Source: an uncultured Bacteroidales bacterium
GTDB lineage: Bacteria > Bacteroidota > Bacteroidia > Bacteroidales > Paludibacteraceae
Direction of reading: 5' to 3'
Length of the DNA: 64,000 bases
Assembly: GCA_937910305.1 (NCBI GenBank)
Contig: CALEPS010000140.1
Location: 1-64,000 of the forward strand
Part shown: positions 32,372-40,518 of the stretch, one piece after another
Layout: each line of letters opens with the position of its first letter
How positions within the stretch are numbered: position 1 is the stretch's first letter
Translations under genes and position numbers: made by a program
The notes under the pieces: generated by a model
Told to the model about the DNA's origin: nothing
Seen by the model: only the letters and a program-made list of their open reading frames with translations
Databases searched by the model: none

Positions 32372-33610
32372 TTGATAGTAGAGGAATTGGACATAGCGGA
32401 CTGGGTGTCTATCGGTGTTTTGGGCGTGTTGTTCCTTGCTCAGTTGTATTTCTATGCCCGTTATATGGCAGCTCCTGCGCGCAGGTTAAGAAGAGACAGG
32501 AAAAATGGGCTGGCGGCGGCAGACCCGATGGAAAATGTACCGGGCGTGTCGGTGGTACTCTGTGCGCACAACGAGGCGTATAACATCTCGCAGTATCTGC
32601 AGGCTATTCTGACGCAGGATTGGCCGGAGTACGAAGTGATTGTGGTGGATGACGGCTCGGAGGACGAGACGAGGGCAATGATAGAGCGGTATATGGTTCA
32701 TGACCCGCGGCTGCATATGACTTTTGTACCCTATGGGGCACGGGTGGGTTCTACCAAGAAACTGGCACTCACATTGGCTGCCAAGGCGGCGAAATACGAC
32801 TATCTGCTGCTCACCGATGCGGATTGTGTGCCGGAGAGCAACCAATGGATCCGGACCATGATGCAGGGTTTCGGCAAAGTACCAAGTGACCAAGTACCAA
32901 GTGACCAAGTACCAAGTGGGCCAGGTGGGCAGTACCAAAGTACCAAGGATATCGTTCTGGGATTCAGTCCGTATTTCGCGGAAAAAGGTTTCGTGAACCG
33001 TCTGGTGCGATATGATACATTATTCAACGGCTTACACTATCTTGGAGCAGCGCTTTGCGGTATTCCGTATATGGGCGTGGGACGGAATTTAGCATACCGC
33101 AAGGCGCTTTTCTTTGAGTCGGGCGGTTTCACCCATCTGATGAACAGAGTGGCTGGAGACGACGACCTGTTCGTAAACCATGTAGCTACCAAACAGAACA
33201 CGGCAGTTGTGCTCTCGCCCGAGAGTTATACATGGTCGCTCTCCAAGAAGACGATGCGGGAATGGCTTCAGCAGAAGCGGCGCCATCTCTCCGTCTCGCC
33301 GGCATACAAAGAAAGCACCAAAATGCGGTTAGGCATAGAACCTATGACCAGAGGGCTTTTCTATGCGGCTGTGATAGCGGTATCTGTACTCTATTGTCCC
33401 ACCTCCCTTGCACTCCCTGCCATACCGTTTATGGTGGCTATAGGGCTCTTTTTCATCCGGTGGATCATGCAGACAGCCATCCTCAATGTCTCAGCGCGGC
33501 GAATGGGGTTGGAGAGATTCAATATGTTCAGCGTCCTGTGGTTTGACATCATGCTGCCGCTGGTCAACCTATGGATCCTCATAGTCCCGAAACGAAACAA
33601 CAAATGGTAA
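32372..33610 (+). CDS. Family 2 glycosyltransferase, membrane-bound
   Basis: One N-terminal helix (residues 12-30), then a GT-A domain: V-S-V-V-L-C-A-H-N-E-A, V-I-V-V-D-D-G-S-E-D, L-L-T-D-A-D-C-V-P-E-S (DxD), G-D-D-D-L-F-V-N (catalytic region) and Q-K-R-R-H (QxxRW-like). Two to three C-terminal helices follow. Such enzymes polymerise or extend polysaccharide at the inner membrane. No ATG is available in frame at the N-terminus, so a TTG start just after the repeat array is used. Residues 169-192 are an in-frame ACCAAGT repeat adding V-P-S-D-Q-V-P-S-D-Q-V-P-S. Confidence 0.88.
   Translation: MIVEELDIADWVSIGVLGVLFLAQLYFYARYMAAPARRLRRDRKNGLAAADPMENVPGVSVVLCAHNEAYNISQYLQAILTQDWPEYEVIVVDDGSEDETRAMIERYMVHDPRLHMTFVPYGARVGSTKKLALTLAAKAAKYDYLLLTDADCVPESNQWIRTMMQGFGKVPSDQVPSDQVPSGPGGQYQSTKDIVLGFSPYFAEKGFVNRLVRYDTLFNGLHYLGAALCGIPYMGVGRNLAYRKALFFESGGFTHLMNRVAGDDDLFVNHVATKQNTAVVLSPESYTWSLSKKTMREWLQQKRRHLSVSPAYKESTKMRLGIEPMTRGLFYAAVIAVSVLYCPTSLALPAIPFMVAIGLFFIRWIMQTAILNVSARRMGLERFNMFSVLWFDIMLPLVNLWILIVPKRNNKW
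32877..32948 (+). repeat. In-frame ACCAAGT array in the GT2 gene
   Basis: Seven to eight heptamers plus a GGGCCAGGTGGGCAGTACC variation insert about 24 residues after the DxD motif region. Confidence 0.85.
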
Positions 33611-33611
33611 G

Positions 33612-33645
33612 AACAATTCACAATTCACAATTAAAAATTTAGAAT
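33612..33645. repeat. CAATTCA heptamer array
   Basis: ACAATTCACAATTCACAATT then AAAAATTTAG fills the gap before the DUF3467 gene. Confidence 0.7.
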
Positions 33646-33646
33646 T

Positions 33647-33958
33647 ATGGCAAACGAACAAAAACAATTATCAATCAACATCACTCCTGATAAAGCACAA
33701 GGAGTATTTGCCAATCTGGCATTGATAGCACATACACCGACGGAGTTCGTACTGGATTTTGCCCAAATTATGCCGGGCATGCCTCAGGCAAACGTAGTGT
33801 CACGGGTAGTGGTTACGCCTGACCAGGCAAAGAAGATCCTCGGTGCTTTGCAAAACAACATTGCCCAATACGAGCAGAAATTCGGAACAATCAATCCTGT
33901 CGGAGGTCCTGCTCACGGCACTACACTCCCGCTTACTTTTACCGGCGGTGAAGCCTGA
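33647..33958 (+). CDS. DUF3467 family protein
   Basis: A 103-residue cytoplasmic protein with the DUF3467 pattern: I-N-I-T-P-D-K-A-Q-G-V-F-A-N-L-A, H-T-P-T-E-F-V-L-D-F-A, V-V-S-R-V-V-V-T-P-D-Q-A-K-K-I-L-G-A-L-Q-N-N. The family is small, conserved in Bacteroidota and of unknown function. Microrepeats lie on both sides. Confidence 0.88.
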   Translation: MANEQKQLSINITPDKAQGVFANLALIAHTPTEFVLDFAQIMPGMPQANVVSRVVVTPDQAKKILGALQNNIAQYEQKFGTINPVGGPAHGTTLPLTFTGGEA

Positions 33959-33988
33959 TATTCATTAATCATTAATCATTATTCATTG
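33959..33988. repeat. TTAATCA heptamer array
   Basis: TATTCATTAATCATTAATCA then TTATTCATTG fills the gap between DUF3467 and the phosphorylase gene. Confidence 0.7.
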
Positions 33989-33990
33989 CT

Positions 33991-34866
33991 ATGAAAACAT
34001 TCCCTGCTTCGCAGTTGATCATCAATGCAGATGGTTCTGCGTTCCATTTACATCTTAAACCGGAGTTCCTGGCAGACAAAGTGATTCTTGTGGGAGACCA
34101 GGACCGTGTAAATATGGTGGCATCCTTCTTCGACGAAGGCTCTATCGAGTGCGACGTTCAGAGTCGCGAGTTTCATACCATTACCGGTAAGTTCCACGGC
34201 AAACGTATCTCCTGTATATCGACCGGTATCGGAACCGACAACTGCGATATCGTGATGAACGAGATCGACGCGCTGGCGAACATTGATTTCGCTACCCGTA
34301 CGGAGAAAGCCGAGAAACGGGTGCTTGATATTGTCCGTATCGGTACGTGCGGCGGTATGCAGGAGGACATCCCTCTGGGTACTTTCCTGGTCAGCCAGAA
34401 ATCCATCGGTTTCGACGGCGTGCTGGCGTTCTATGAGAACCGCGACAAGATAGCCGACCTCGGTTTCGAGAAGGCTTTTGTGGACTTCGTCGGCTATCCG
34501 AAAAAGGCGGCTGTACCATACGTAGTAGCGGCTAACCCCGAACTGGTGGACCGTATCGCCAAAGACGACATGATGCGCGGCTGCACGATCGCTGCCAACG
34601 GTTTCTATGGGCCCCAAGGCCGCGTGCTGCGCGTGGATCTGGCGGTGCCTGATATCAACGAGAAGATCTCCGCTTTCCGCTATGAGGGTCAGCGAATCAC
34701 CAACTATGAGATGGAAGGCTCCTGCATCGCCGGTCTGGCACTCCATATGGGGCACCGCGCCATGACCGTCTGCTGCGTCATCGCACAGCGTAAGATAGAA
34801 GCCGCGAACACTGACTACAAACCGCGTATCAAAGAGTTGGTACACACTGTACTTGAGAGAATCTGA
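33991..34866 (+). CDS. Nucleoside (uridine-type) phosphorylase
   Basis: A 291-residue phosphorylase of the PNP/UDP superfamily: V-I-L-V-G-D-Q-D-R-V, the phosphate-binding T-G-I-G-T-D-N-C-D-I-V, I-V-R-I-G-T-C-G-G-M-Q and Y-E-M-E-G-S-C-I-A-G-L (ribose-binding Met-Glu). It cleaves uridine or a related nucleoside with phosphate for salvage. Its stop overlaps the first possible start of the next gene (TGATG), suggesting co-translation with the peptidase. Confidence 0.9.
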   Translation: MKTFPASQLIINADGSAFHLHLKPEFLADKVILVGDQDRVNMVASFFDEGSIECDVQSREFHTITGKFHGKRISCISTGIGTDNCDIVMNEIDALANIDFATRTEKAEKRVLDIVRIGTCGGMQEDIPLGTFLVSQKSIGFDGVLAFYENRDKIADLGFEKAFVDFVGYPKKAAVPYVVAANPELVDRIAKDDMMRGCTIAANGFYGPQGRVLRVDLAVPDINEKISAFRYEGQRITNYEMEGSCIAGLALHMGHRAMTVCCVIAQRKIEAANTDYKPRIKELVHTVLERI

Positions 34867-36926
34867 TGAAAAACGAAGTTAATCGTGCCTTTATGGCTAA
34901 GAAGAAAATCCTATTCGTTTTGGCTGCGGCGTTGACGCTTGTAGCCTGCCAAAAGAAAGAGCAACCGCAATCCTTCCAATACAACGTGGATAAGTTTTAT
35001 GACCTGGAGATCCTGCGCTACGACGTGCCGGAGTTTGATTCGTTGAGTTTGCAGCAGAAGCAACTCGTCTATTGTCTGAGTGAGGCGGCATTATGGGGTC
35101 GCGACATCCTCTTTGACCAGAACGGACGGTATAACCTCCGTATCCGCCGTGCCTGCGAGGCATTGTACGAATCTTCAAATCTTCAAATCCTCAAATCTTC
35201 AAATCCAGAGGAGTTCGCCGCCTTCGAGCGTTACCTCAAGCGCGTCTGGTTCTCCAATGGTATTCACCATCATTATTCCGAAGACAAGTTCTTGCCGGAG
35301 TTCAGCCAGGAGTGGTTCGTGGCAGCCTGTGAGCAAGCGGGTGTGACCTACGACCCTGCGATCCTCCCCGTCATGTTCGATCCGGCTGTCATGCCCAAGC
35401 GCACGACGGCACAGGACGGCGTGGATCTGGTGCTCAACTCTGCCGGTAACTACTATGGCGAAGGCGTGACCCAAGCGGAAGCCGAAGCATGGTATGCTGC
35501 GCATAAGGACAACAGCCCCGAGCCGCTGTGGATCGGTCTGAACTCGCAATTGGTTAAAGCTGATAATTCTCAATTCTCAATTCTCAATTCTCAATTAGTA
35601 GAGCGCGTCTATAAAGTGGGCGGTCTCTACGGAGAGGCGCTGGAGCATGTCGTTTACTGGCTCCGCGAGGCACTCAAGTACGCCGAAAACGACGCCCAGA
35701 AACTGGCTATCGAGAAGATGATTGCCTTCAACGAGACGGGCGACCTCAAGACCTTCAATGAGTATTGTATCGCGTGGGTGAAAGATCTTGACAGCCGTGT
35801 GGACTATGTCAACGGTTTCACGGAGACATACTCCGACCCGCTGGGTATCACCGGCACATGGGAGTCCATGGTCAACTTCAAAGACCTGGCTGCCACCAAG
35901 CGCACGGAGACGATCTCAAAGAACGCACAGTGGTTTGAGGACCACTCCACCACTGACCCCAAGTACAAGAAAGAGGAAGTGAAAGGCGTGAGTGCCAAGG
36001 TAATCACGGCGGCTATTCTTGCCGGCGACTGCTATCCCGCAACCCCTATCGGTATCAACCTTCCGAACGCCAACTGGATCCGCAAGGAATACGGCTCCAA
36101 ATCTGTCACGATAGACAACCTCGTACACGCCTATAACGAGGCGGCGAAAGGCAACGGCTTCAACGAGGAGTTCATGATCGACGACGAGACGCGCGCGCTC
36201 TATGAAAAATACGGTGCTGTCTGCGGTGACCTGCATACCGACCTGCATGAGTGTGTCGGACACGGAAGTGGCAAACTGATGCCGGGTGTGACCAAGGATG
36301 CCCTCAAGGAGCACGCATCGACTATCGAAGAGGCGCGTGCGGATTTGTTCGGTTTGTATTTCTTGGGAGACCCGAAGTTAGTGGAACTGGGTCTGCTGCC
36401 TTCCGCTGATGCCTACAAAGCCGGTTACTACCAGCAGCAGATGAACGGTCTGATGACCCAGCTCGTGCGTATCGAGCCGGGCAAGGACATCGAGGAGGCG
36501 CATATGCGTAACCGCCAGCTCATTGCCAACTGGGTCTATGAGCATGCGACGAACAAAGAAGTGGAGATCATCGAGCGTGACGGCAAACACTACCTGAAAG
36601 TGAATGATTACGAGGGTCTGCGCCGTCTCTATGGCGAACTGCTGGCGGAGATACAGCGCATCACGTCCGAAGGCGATTACGCTGCAGCAAAAGAGATGGT
36701 AGAGAAATACGCCGTGAAAGTCAATCCCGAACTGCACCAAGAGATCCTGGCGCGTTACAAGAAACTGAACCTCGCGCCCTACAAAGGCTTTGTGAACCCG
36801 GTTTATACTGCGGTGCGTGACGCCGAAGGCAACATCACGGACGTGCAGATCGACTTCTCCGAAGGCTACGTAGACCAGCACCTGCGTTACAGCAAAGACT
36901 ACAGTCCGCTGCCGGATGTCAATTAA
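34866..36926 (+). CDS. Dipeptidyl peptidase III (M49), lipoprotein
   Basis: About 680 residues with the M49 zinc motif H-E-C-V-G-H-G-S-G and the second ligand motif E-E-A-R-A-D-L-F-G. It releases dipeptides from peptide N-termini. A lipobox (L-T-L-V-A-C) lies near residue 29, indicating membrane anchoring; a later Met at residue 10 gives a more usual signal peptide start. Two in-frame repeats are present (TCTTCAAA octamers near residues 103-113 and CAATTCT heptamers near 233-245), outside the active-site lobe. The first 24 bases nearly match the start of the gene at 47170. Confidence 0.92.
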   Translation: MKNEVNRAFMAKKKILFVLAAALTLVACQKKEQPQSFQYNVDKFYDLEILRYDVPEFDSLSLQQKQLVYCLSEAALWGRDILFDQNGRYNLRIRRACEALYESSNLQILKSSNPEEFAAFERYLKRVWFSNGIHHHYSEDKFLPEFSQEWFVAACEQAGVTYDPAILPVMFDPAVMPKRTTAQDGVDLVLNSAGNYYGEGVTQAEAEAWYAAHKDNSPEPLWIGLNSQLVKADNSQFSILNSQLVERVYKVGGLYGEALEHVVYWLREALKYAENDAQKLAIEKMIAFNETGDLKTFNEYCIAWVKDLDSRVDYVNGFTETYSDPLGITGTWESMVNFKDLAATKRTETISKNAQWFEDHSTTDPKYKKEEVKGVSAKVITAAILAGDCYPATPIGINLPNANWIRKEYGSKSVTIDNLVHAYNEAAKGNGFNEEFMIDDETRALYEKYGAVCGDLHTDLHECVGHGSGKLMPGVTKDALKEHASTIEEARADLFGLYFLGDPKLVELGLLPSADAYKAGYYQQQMNGLMTQLVRIEPGKDIEEAHMRNRQLIANWVYEHATNKEVEIIERDGKHYLKVNDYEGLRRLYGELLAEIQRITSEGDYAAAKEMVEKYAVKVNPELHQEILARYKKLNLAPYKGFVNPVYTAVRDAEGNITDVQIDFSEGYVDQHLRYSKDYSPLPDVN
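35171..35204 (+). repeat. In-frame TCTTCAAA array in DPP III
   Basis: Four octamers encode S-S-N-L-Q-I-L-K-S-S-N-P. Confidence 0.75.
35564..35598 (+). repeat. In-frame CAATTCT heptamers in DPP III
   Basis: AATTCTCAATTCTCAATTCT then CAATTCTCAATT encodes N-S-Q-F-S-I-L-N-S-Q-L. Five units with exact period 7. Confidence 0.85.
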
Positions 36927-37054
36927 CAATTAACAATTATCAATTAACAAAGCGTCCTGATGACTTTTGTACAAACTTATGAGTCCGTACGGATTCTTGT
37001 GGTTCGTTCCAAACCCCCTAAGCCCTTTGTGAATTGTAAATTATAAATTGTGAA
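36927..37054. repeat. Intergenic gap made of heptamer arrays
   Basis: TTAACAATTAACAATTATCA opens the gap and GTGAATTGTAAATTATAAAT closes it, reaching the start codon of the aroA fusion. Between them is a GAGTCCGTACGGATTC palindrome of unknown role. Confidence 0.65.
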
Positions 37055-38974
37055 TTGAAAATTTCCCTTCCGATATCAAAATCTATAGCGAATAGAATTC
37101 TTCTATTGCAGGCTATTCACGGGGACCCTCTGATGAGGGTATCTGCGGATATGCCGGATGATGTGATTGTCCTGCACGATGCCCTCCAACAAATTCGTGA
37201 CACCTTCGGCACCCCCGCACAATACGCATCTTCTCTCTCCCCCTCCACGGGGGAGCCGGAGGGGGCTTTATATCTCAAGAACTGCGGTACCGCCCTGCGC
37301 TTCCTGCAAGTCCATCTGGAGAAGTGTTATCCGGGCGCACCCATCACCCTCACCGGTGACCCGCGGCTCATGGAACGTGACGGCAAGCCGACGACCCAGA
37401 CTACCTCCGCCTTGATTCTCCACGGCGAACCCATCCCCGTCGCGGCAAACGAATCCCCCTATATCACCATGAGCCGCTGCATGAAGGAATCCTATCTCTC
37501 TCCCTTGAGGGGAGAGCCGGAGAGGGGTTGGCTGTTGGAAGCCTGCTGGAGCAGTGCTTCGTATTGGTACGAATATGTTGCCATCCATGGCGGCGAACTA
37601 CTGCTGGAGGGATTAAAAGAAAACAGTCTGCAAGGCGACAGGGTTGTGGCGGACATCTATGCGGAGCATTTCGGTGTAAAGACGGAGTTTGTACCAGAAG
37701 GCGCAGTAATTCAGTCTGTCAGTCCTTTGGGCGGTCTGTCAGCCAAGCGGTCTGTCAGTGAAACGGTCTGTCAGCCAAGGGCGGTCACTATCGATTTTTC
37801 GAACTGCCCGGATTTATATCCGGCAGTAGCACTTACGTGCGAAAAATTATCAATTGAACTGCATGCCACCGGCACGGAGCACCTGCGTTTCAAGGAATCC
37901 GACCGCCTCGAAGCCGTCCGACTCCATGAAGTACGCAACGACCACCGGATGGCGATGGCGCTGATGGCGGCGGACTTTCCAGTTGCTGACGACGAGCAAC
38001 AGTGTATCGCCAAAAGCTACCCCCGATTCATAGAGAATTTAATCCAAATTACGACTGAATCCCGACGGTCAACCGACGGTCAACCGACAGTCAAGACTAA
38101 CGTAACTGATACGCCGTTGACCCATATTACCCCGATAAAGGGCGTGAATGATGACAATCTGGGTAAGAAACATGCCCTCTCCAAACTCATCCATGCCGCC
38201 CAAACGGAATACGTCTGGCTGCACGACGACGATGTCATACTGCCTCCAGCGGCAACGAATAATTGTCAATTGTCAATTGTCAATTGTCAATTCGGCGAAG
38301 CCGACCTCATCATCCTTCCCCTCCGCATGGAATCTCCCTCCCTTGAGAGGGTGAAGAGCTCTGCTCGATCGGACTGCCGGTGGCCGTCCGTAGAACAACT
38401 CGGGGTGGGGTTATTGCATTCTCTCCAGATAGCGGAATATGCGGCGATACAGGAACTGACCATGCGTACGGCGAAAGCAGGCAGAGCGGTGATGTGTTCC
38501 GGTGCGAACCTCATCGTCCGGAGAGAAGCATGGTTGGAATGTGAACCCGACCTGCATCCCGAGATTCCGTCCGGCGACGATATGTTTCTCTTGGAAGCCA
38601 TGAAACGCCGCGGCATGCGGATTGCCGTCATCGACGAACCGGATTATACTGCGGTGGTGCGTCCTGTCCCCACCTGGCGCGCTTTCTTCCGCCAGCGGAT
38701 GCGCTGGGCAGGCAAAGCTTCCAAATACACCGACCCGGACATCATCCGTTGCGGCGCATTGGTCGTGGTAGCCAACATCCTCCAACTCCTCTGCCCGCTC
38801 ATCATCCTTATCAAATTCCCGATCGAATATAACTTGGTCAAGAAACGCCTCCCGTCCCCTCCCTCCGAGGGGAGGCCGGGTGGGGTTTTAGTCGTACTGC
38901 TACTTGAGTTCCTCTATCCTTTCTACCTTCTCCTTTCTCTCATCGGCGGTCTCTTCCGCCAGAAGAAGTGGTAA
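37055..38974 (+). CDS. aroA: EPSP synthase fused to an N-truncated GT2 glycosyltransferase
   Basis: Residues 1-325 are EPSP synthase: L-P-I-S-K-S-I-A-N-R, N-C-G-T-A-L-R-F, T-G-D-P-R-L-M-E-R, S-L-Q-G-D, R-F-K-E-S-D-R-L-E-A and D-H-R-M-A-M-A-L, ending S-Y-P-R-F-I-E-N-L as in complete AroA. The segment between D-R-L-E-A and D-H-R-M is about 30 residues shorter than usual. After a repeat-derived linker (332-352), residues 355-639 are a GT2 enzyme lacking its first strand and D-D-G-S motif but keeping H-D-D-D-V, G-D-D-M-F and Q-R-M-R-W, with C-terminal membrane helices. At least six repeat blocks are in frame. The start is a TTG within a heptamer array. It may be a recombination product and either half could be impaired. 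Confidence 0.8.
   Translation: MKISLPISKSIANRILLLQAIHGDPLMRVSADMPDDVIVLHDALQQIRDTFGTPAQYASSLSPSTGEPEGALYLKNCGTALRFLQVHLEKCYPGAPITLTGDPRLMERDGKPTTQTTSALILHGEPIPVAANESPYITMSRCMKESYLSPLRGEPERGWLLEACWSSASYWYEYVAIHGGELLLEGLKENSLQGDRVVADIYAEHFGVKTEFVPEGAVIQSVSPLGGLSAKRSVSETVCQPRAVTIDFSNCPDLYPAVALTCEKLSIELHATGTEHLRFKESDRLEAVRLHEVRNDHRMAMALMAADFPVADDEQQCIAKSYPRFIENLIQITTESRRSTDGQPTVKTNVTDTPLTHITPIKGVNDDNLGKKHALSKLIHAAQTEYVWLHDDDVILPPAATNNCQLSIVNCQFGEADLIILPLRMESPSLERVKSSARSDCRWPSVEQLGVGLLHSLQIAEYAAIQELTMRTAKAGRAVMCSGANLIVRREAWLECEPDLHPEIPSGDDMFLLEAMKRRGMRIAVIDEPDYTAVVRPVPTWRAFFRQRMRWAGKASKYTDPDIIRCGALVVVANILQLLCPLIILIKFPIEYNLVKKRLPSPPSEGRPGGVLVVLLLEFLYPFYLLLSLIGGLFRQKKW
37231..37270 (+). repeat. In-frame hairpin/G-rich element in aroA (1)
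   Basis: CTCTCTCCCCCTCCACGGGG then GAGCCGGAGGGGGCTTTA encodes S-P-S-T-G-E-P-E-G-A-L-Y. Confidence 0.8.
37494..37530 (+). repeat. In-frame hairpin/G-rich element in aroA (2)
   Basis: ATCTCTCTCCCTTGAGGGGA then GAGCCGGAGAGGGGTTG encodes S-P-L-R-G-E-P-E-R-G-W. Confidence 0.8.
37711..37786 (+). repeat. In-frame GGTCTGTCAG repeat in aroA
   Basis: Four copies of a CGGTCTGTCAGCCAA-like unit add about 25 residues (S-V-S-P-L-G-G-L-S-A-K-R-S-V-S-E-T-V). Confidence 0.75.
38050..38110 (+). repeat. CGACGGTCAAC repeat at the AroA-GT2 junction
   Basis: CGACGGTCAACCGACGGTCA then ACCGACAGTCAAGAC lies exactly where AroA ends and the GT2 part begins. Confidence 0.75.
38259..38293 (+). repeat. In-frame CAATTGT heptamers in the GT2 part
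   Basis: Five CAATTGT units encode N-N-C-Q-L-S-I-V-N-C-Q-F. They lie after the H-D-D-D-V motif. Confidence 0.85.
38332..38415 (+). repeat. Hairpin/G-rich element split by a second insertion
   Basis: A CTCCCTCCCTTGAGAGGG hairpin half is separated from its GGGGTGGGGTT half by about 50 bases containing a CGGACTGCC...GGCCGTCCG stem. It looks like a nested insertion. Confidence 0.5.
38851..38890 (+). repeat. In-frame hairpin/G-rich element in the GT2 tail
   Basis: CCGTCCCCTCCCTCCGAGGG then GAGGCCGGGTGGGGTTTTAG encodes P-S-P-P-S-E-G-R-P-G-G-V-L. It lies between two membrane helices. Confidence 0.8.
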
Positions 38975-39097
38975 TTGTCAATTGTTTCTTCCCATTCAAC
39001 TTTGCGCATGGTTCTTTGGTTGGGCGGTTAAACAATACATATTTTGTTTTTTGTGCATTTTTGCTTTTGACTTTTGCGGTGGCAGAGATATAAATTC

Positions 39098-39242
39098 TAT
39101 ACACCCCCTCTATGTATAGTCACAAAAGAGGCGCACACGTAGTAATCGCTCCCCTTGGGGATAAGACATCTATCACCTCGTTTGCAACTTTTTTATTTTT
39201 AGAATAAATTATGAGTTTATTCAGTCACCACAATAATCTTTT
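39098..39242. repeat. Left direct repeat flanking the ATPase gene
   Basis: Shares TCTATCACCTCGTTTGCAAC, TATTTTTAgAATAAATTATG and CAATAATCTTTT with the right copy. Confidence 0.75.
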
Positions 39243-39341
39243 ATATGTTTGAAATATTATGCACAGAAAGTGATTTTTCAGGAATAAATTCCTTAAAAGT
39301 TATGATTTTTATAGATCTTTATCCGAAAAAGTTAATTTTAT

Positions 39342-39372
39342 TTGGCTGTTTCATTTATTTTTTGTATATTTG
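39342..39372 (+). promoter_or_regulatory. Promoter for the DUF4143 ATPase
   Basis: TTG, 20 bases, TATATTTG, ending 21 bases before the chosen start codon. Any start before 39382 would fall inside the promoter. Confidence 0.7.
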
Positions 39373-39393
39373 CACCCTCAAATGATAGGTGCT

Positions 39394-40518
39394 ATGATTA
39401 ATCGTTTCTTACTACCTCAATTAGAGTCCTTACTTGGTAGCCGCAAAGCCATTATCCTGATGGGAGCACGGCAGGTCGGAAAATCAACCCTGTTACAACT
39501 ATTATTAGGACAACGGCAAGACGTACTTTGGCTGAATGGAGACAACAATGATGTCCAAGCATTGTTTACGGCTATTTCCGCAGAAAGAATACACTCTTTA
39601 ATGGGAACTAAGCGCATATTGGTCATTGATGAGGCACAGCGTATTTCAAACATCGGCGTACAACTAAAAATTATCATTGACCAGCTTCCTAACATACAAG
39701 TTATTGCTACGGGCAGTAGTAGTTTCGAATTAGCCTCTAAGGTCAATGAACCTCTCACCGGACGCAAGCGGGAGTTTAAACTTTTCCCTCTCGCATTCAG
39801 CGAGATGGTTGAGCACTCCTCACTCATTGAAGAACTGCGTTTAGTTCCTCACCGTCTGGTGTATGGATATTATCCTGAAGTAGTAGAAAATCCGGGACAG
39901 GAGGCTGCTATTCTCAAAGAACTGACAGATTCATATCTCTACCGAGACATTCTAACACTGGACAAAGTGGCGAAATCGGACAAATTAGTCCTTTTGCTTA
40001 AAGCACTGGCTATGCAAATCGGGTCACAAGTCAGTTATAACGAGCTTAGTGGATTAGTAGGAATCGACGCCAAAACCATAGAGCGGTACATCACTATCCT
40101 TGAGCAATCCTATATTATCTTCCGATTAGGCAGCTTCTCTCGTAATCTGCGCAACGAACTTAAGTTCAGCAAAAAGATATACTTCTGGGATATGGGTATC
40201 CGCAATGCTATCATTGGTAATTTCTCTTTGGTAGAGACCCGATCTGATATTGGTGCTATGTGGGAGAATTTTGCAATTGCAGAGCGCATGAAACAGATTA
40301 ACTACCGGCATCCGTTTGCTCAATCTTATTTTTGGCGCACCAAACAGCAAACAGAGATTGACTATATCGAAGAACAGGATGGTTCACTGCAGGCATTTGA
40401 GTTCAAATGGAATGAGCATAAATCTCCACGCTGTCCGCTAGCCTTTTCCAAGGCATATCCCGATGCTTCATTTAGTGTAGTCACACCATTCAATATCGAT
40501 GATTATCTGCGCTTATAA
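39394..40518 (+). CDS. AAA ATPase with DUF4143 domain (1)
   Basis: Residues 15-140 are an AAA_14 ATPase (Walker A G-A-R-Q-V-G-K-S-T, Walker B I-L-V-I-D-E-A-Q-R, sensor A-T-G-S-S-S-F). The C-terminal part is a DUF4143-like domain with a winged-helix region (Y-N-E-L-S-G-L-V-G-I-D-A-K-T-I-E-R-Y) and a late nuclease-like stretch (T-E-I-D-Y-I-E, F-E-F-K-W). This family is common as variable cargo in Bacteroidota and archaea; function unknown, perhaps DNA-related. It lies between direct repeats. Two more distant relatives are at 47.4 and 49.0 kb. Confidence 0.87.
   Translation: MINRFLLPQLESLLGSRKAIILMGARQVGKSTLLQLLLGQRQDVLWLNGDNNDVQALFTAISAERIHSLMGTKRILVIDEAQRISNIGVQLKIIIDQLPNIQVIATGSSSFELASKVNEPLTGRKREFKLFPLAFSEMVEHSSLIEELRLVPHRLVYGYYPEVVENPGQEAAILKELTDSYLYRDILTLDKVAKSDKLVLLLKALAMQIGSQVSYNELSGLVGIDAKTIERYITILEQSYIIFRLGSFSRNLRNELKFSKKIYFWDMGIRNAIIGNFSLVETRSDIGAMWENFAIAERMKQINYRHPFAQSYFWRTKQQTEIDYIEEQDGSLQAFEFKWNEHKSPRCPLAFSKAYPDASFSVVTPFNIDDYLRL

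Larger units (their letters stand above)
38975..39381. other. AT-rich gap with left copy of a duplicated segment
   Basis: No complete gene. From about 39098 to 39275 it repeats, with one extra 35-base block, the sequence that ends the PLD nuclease gene at 40.83-40.97 kb. This includes remnants of codons for T-F-C-A and K-D-Y-C on the minus strand, so it is probably a decayed 3' end of such a gene. The ATPase promoter lies at its right edge. Confidence 0.6.
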
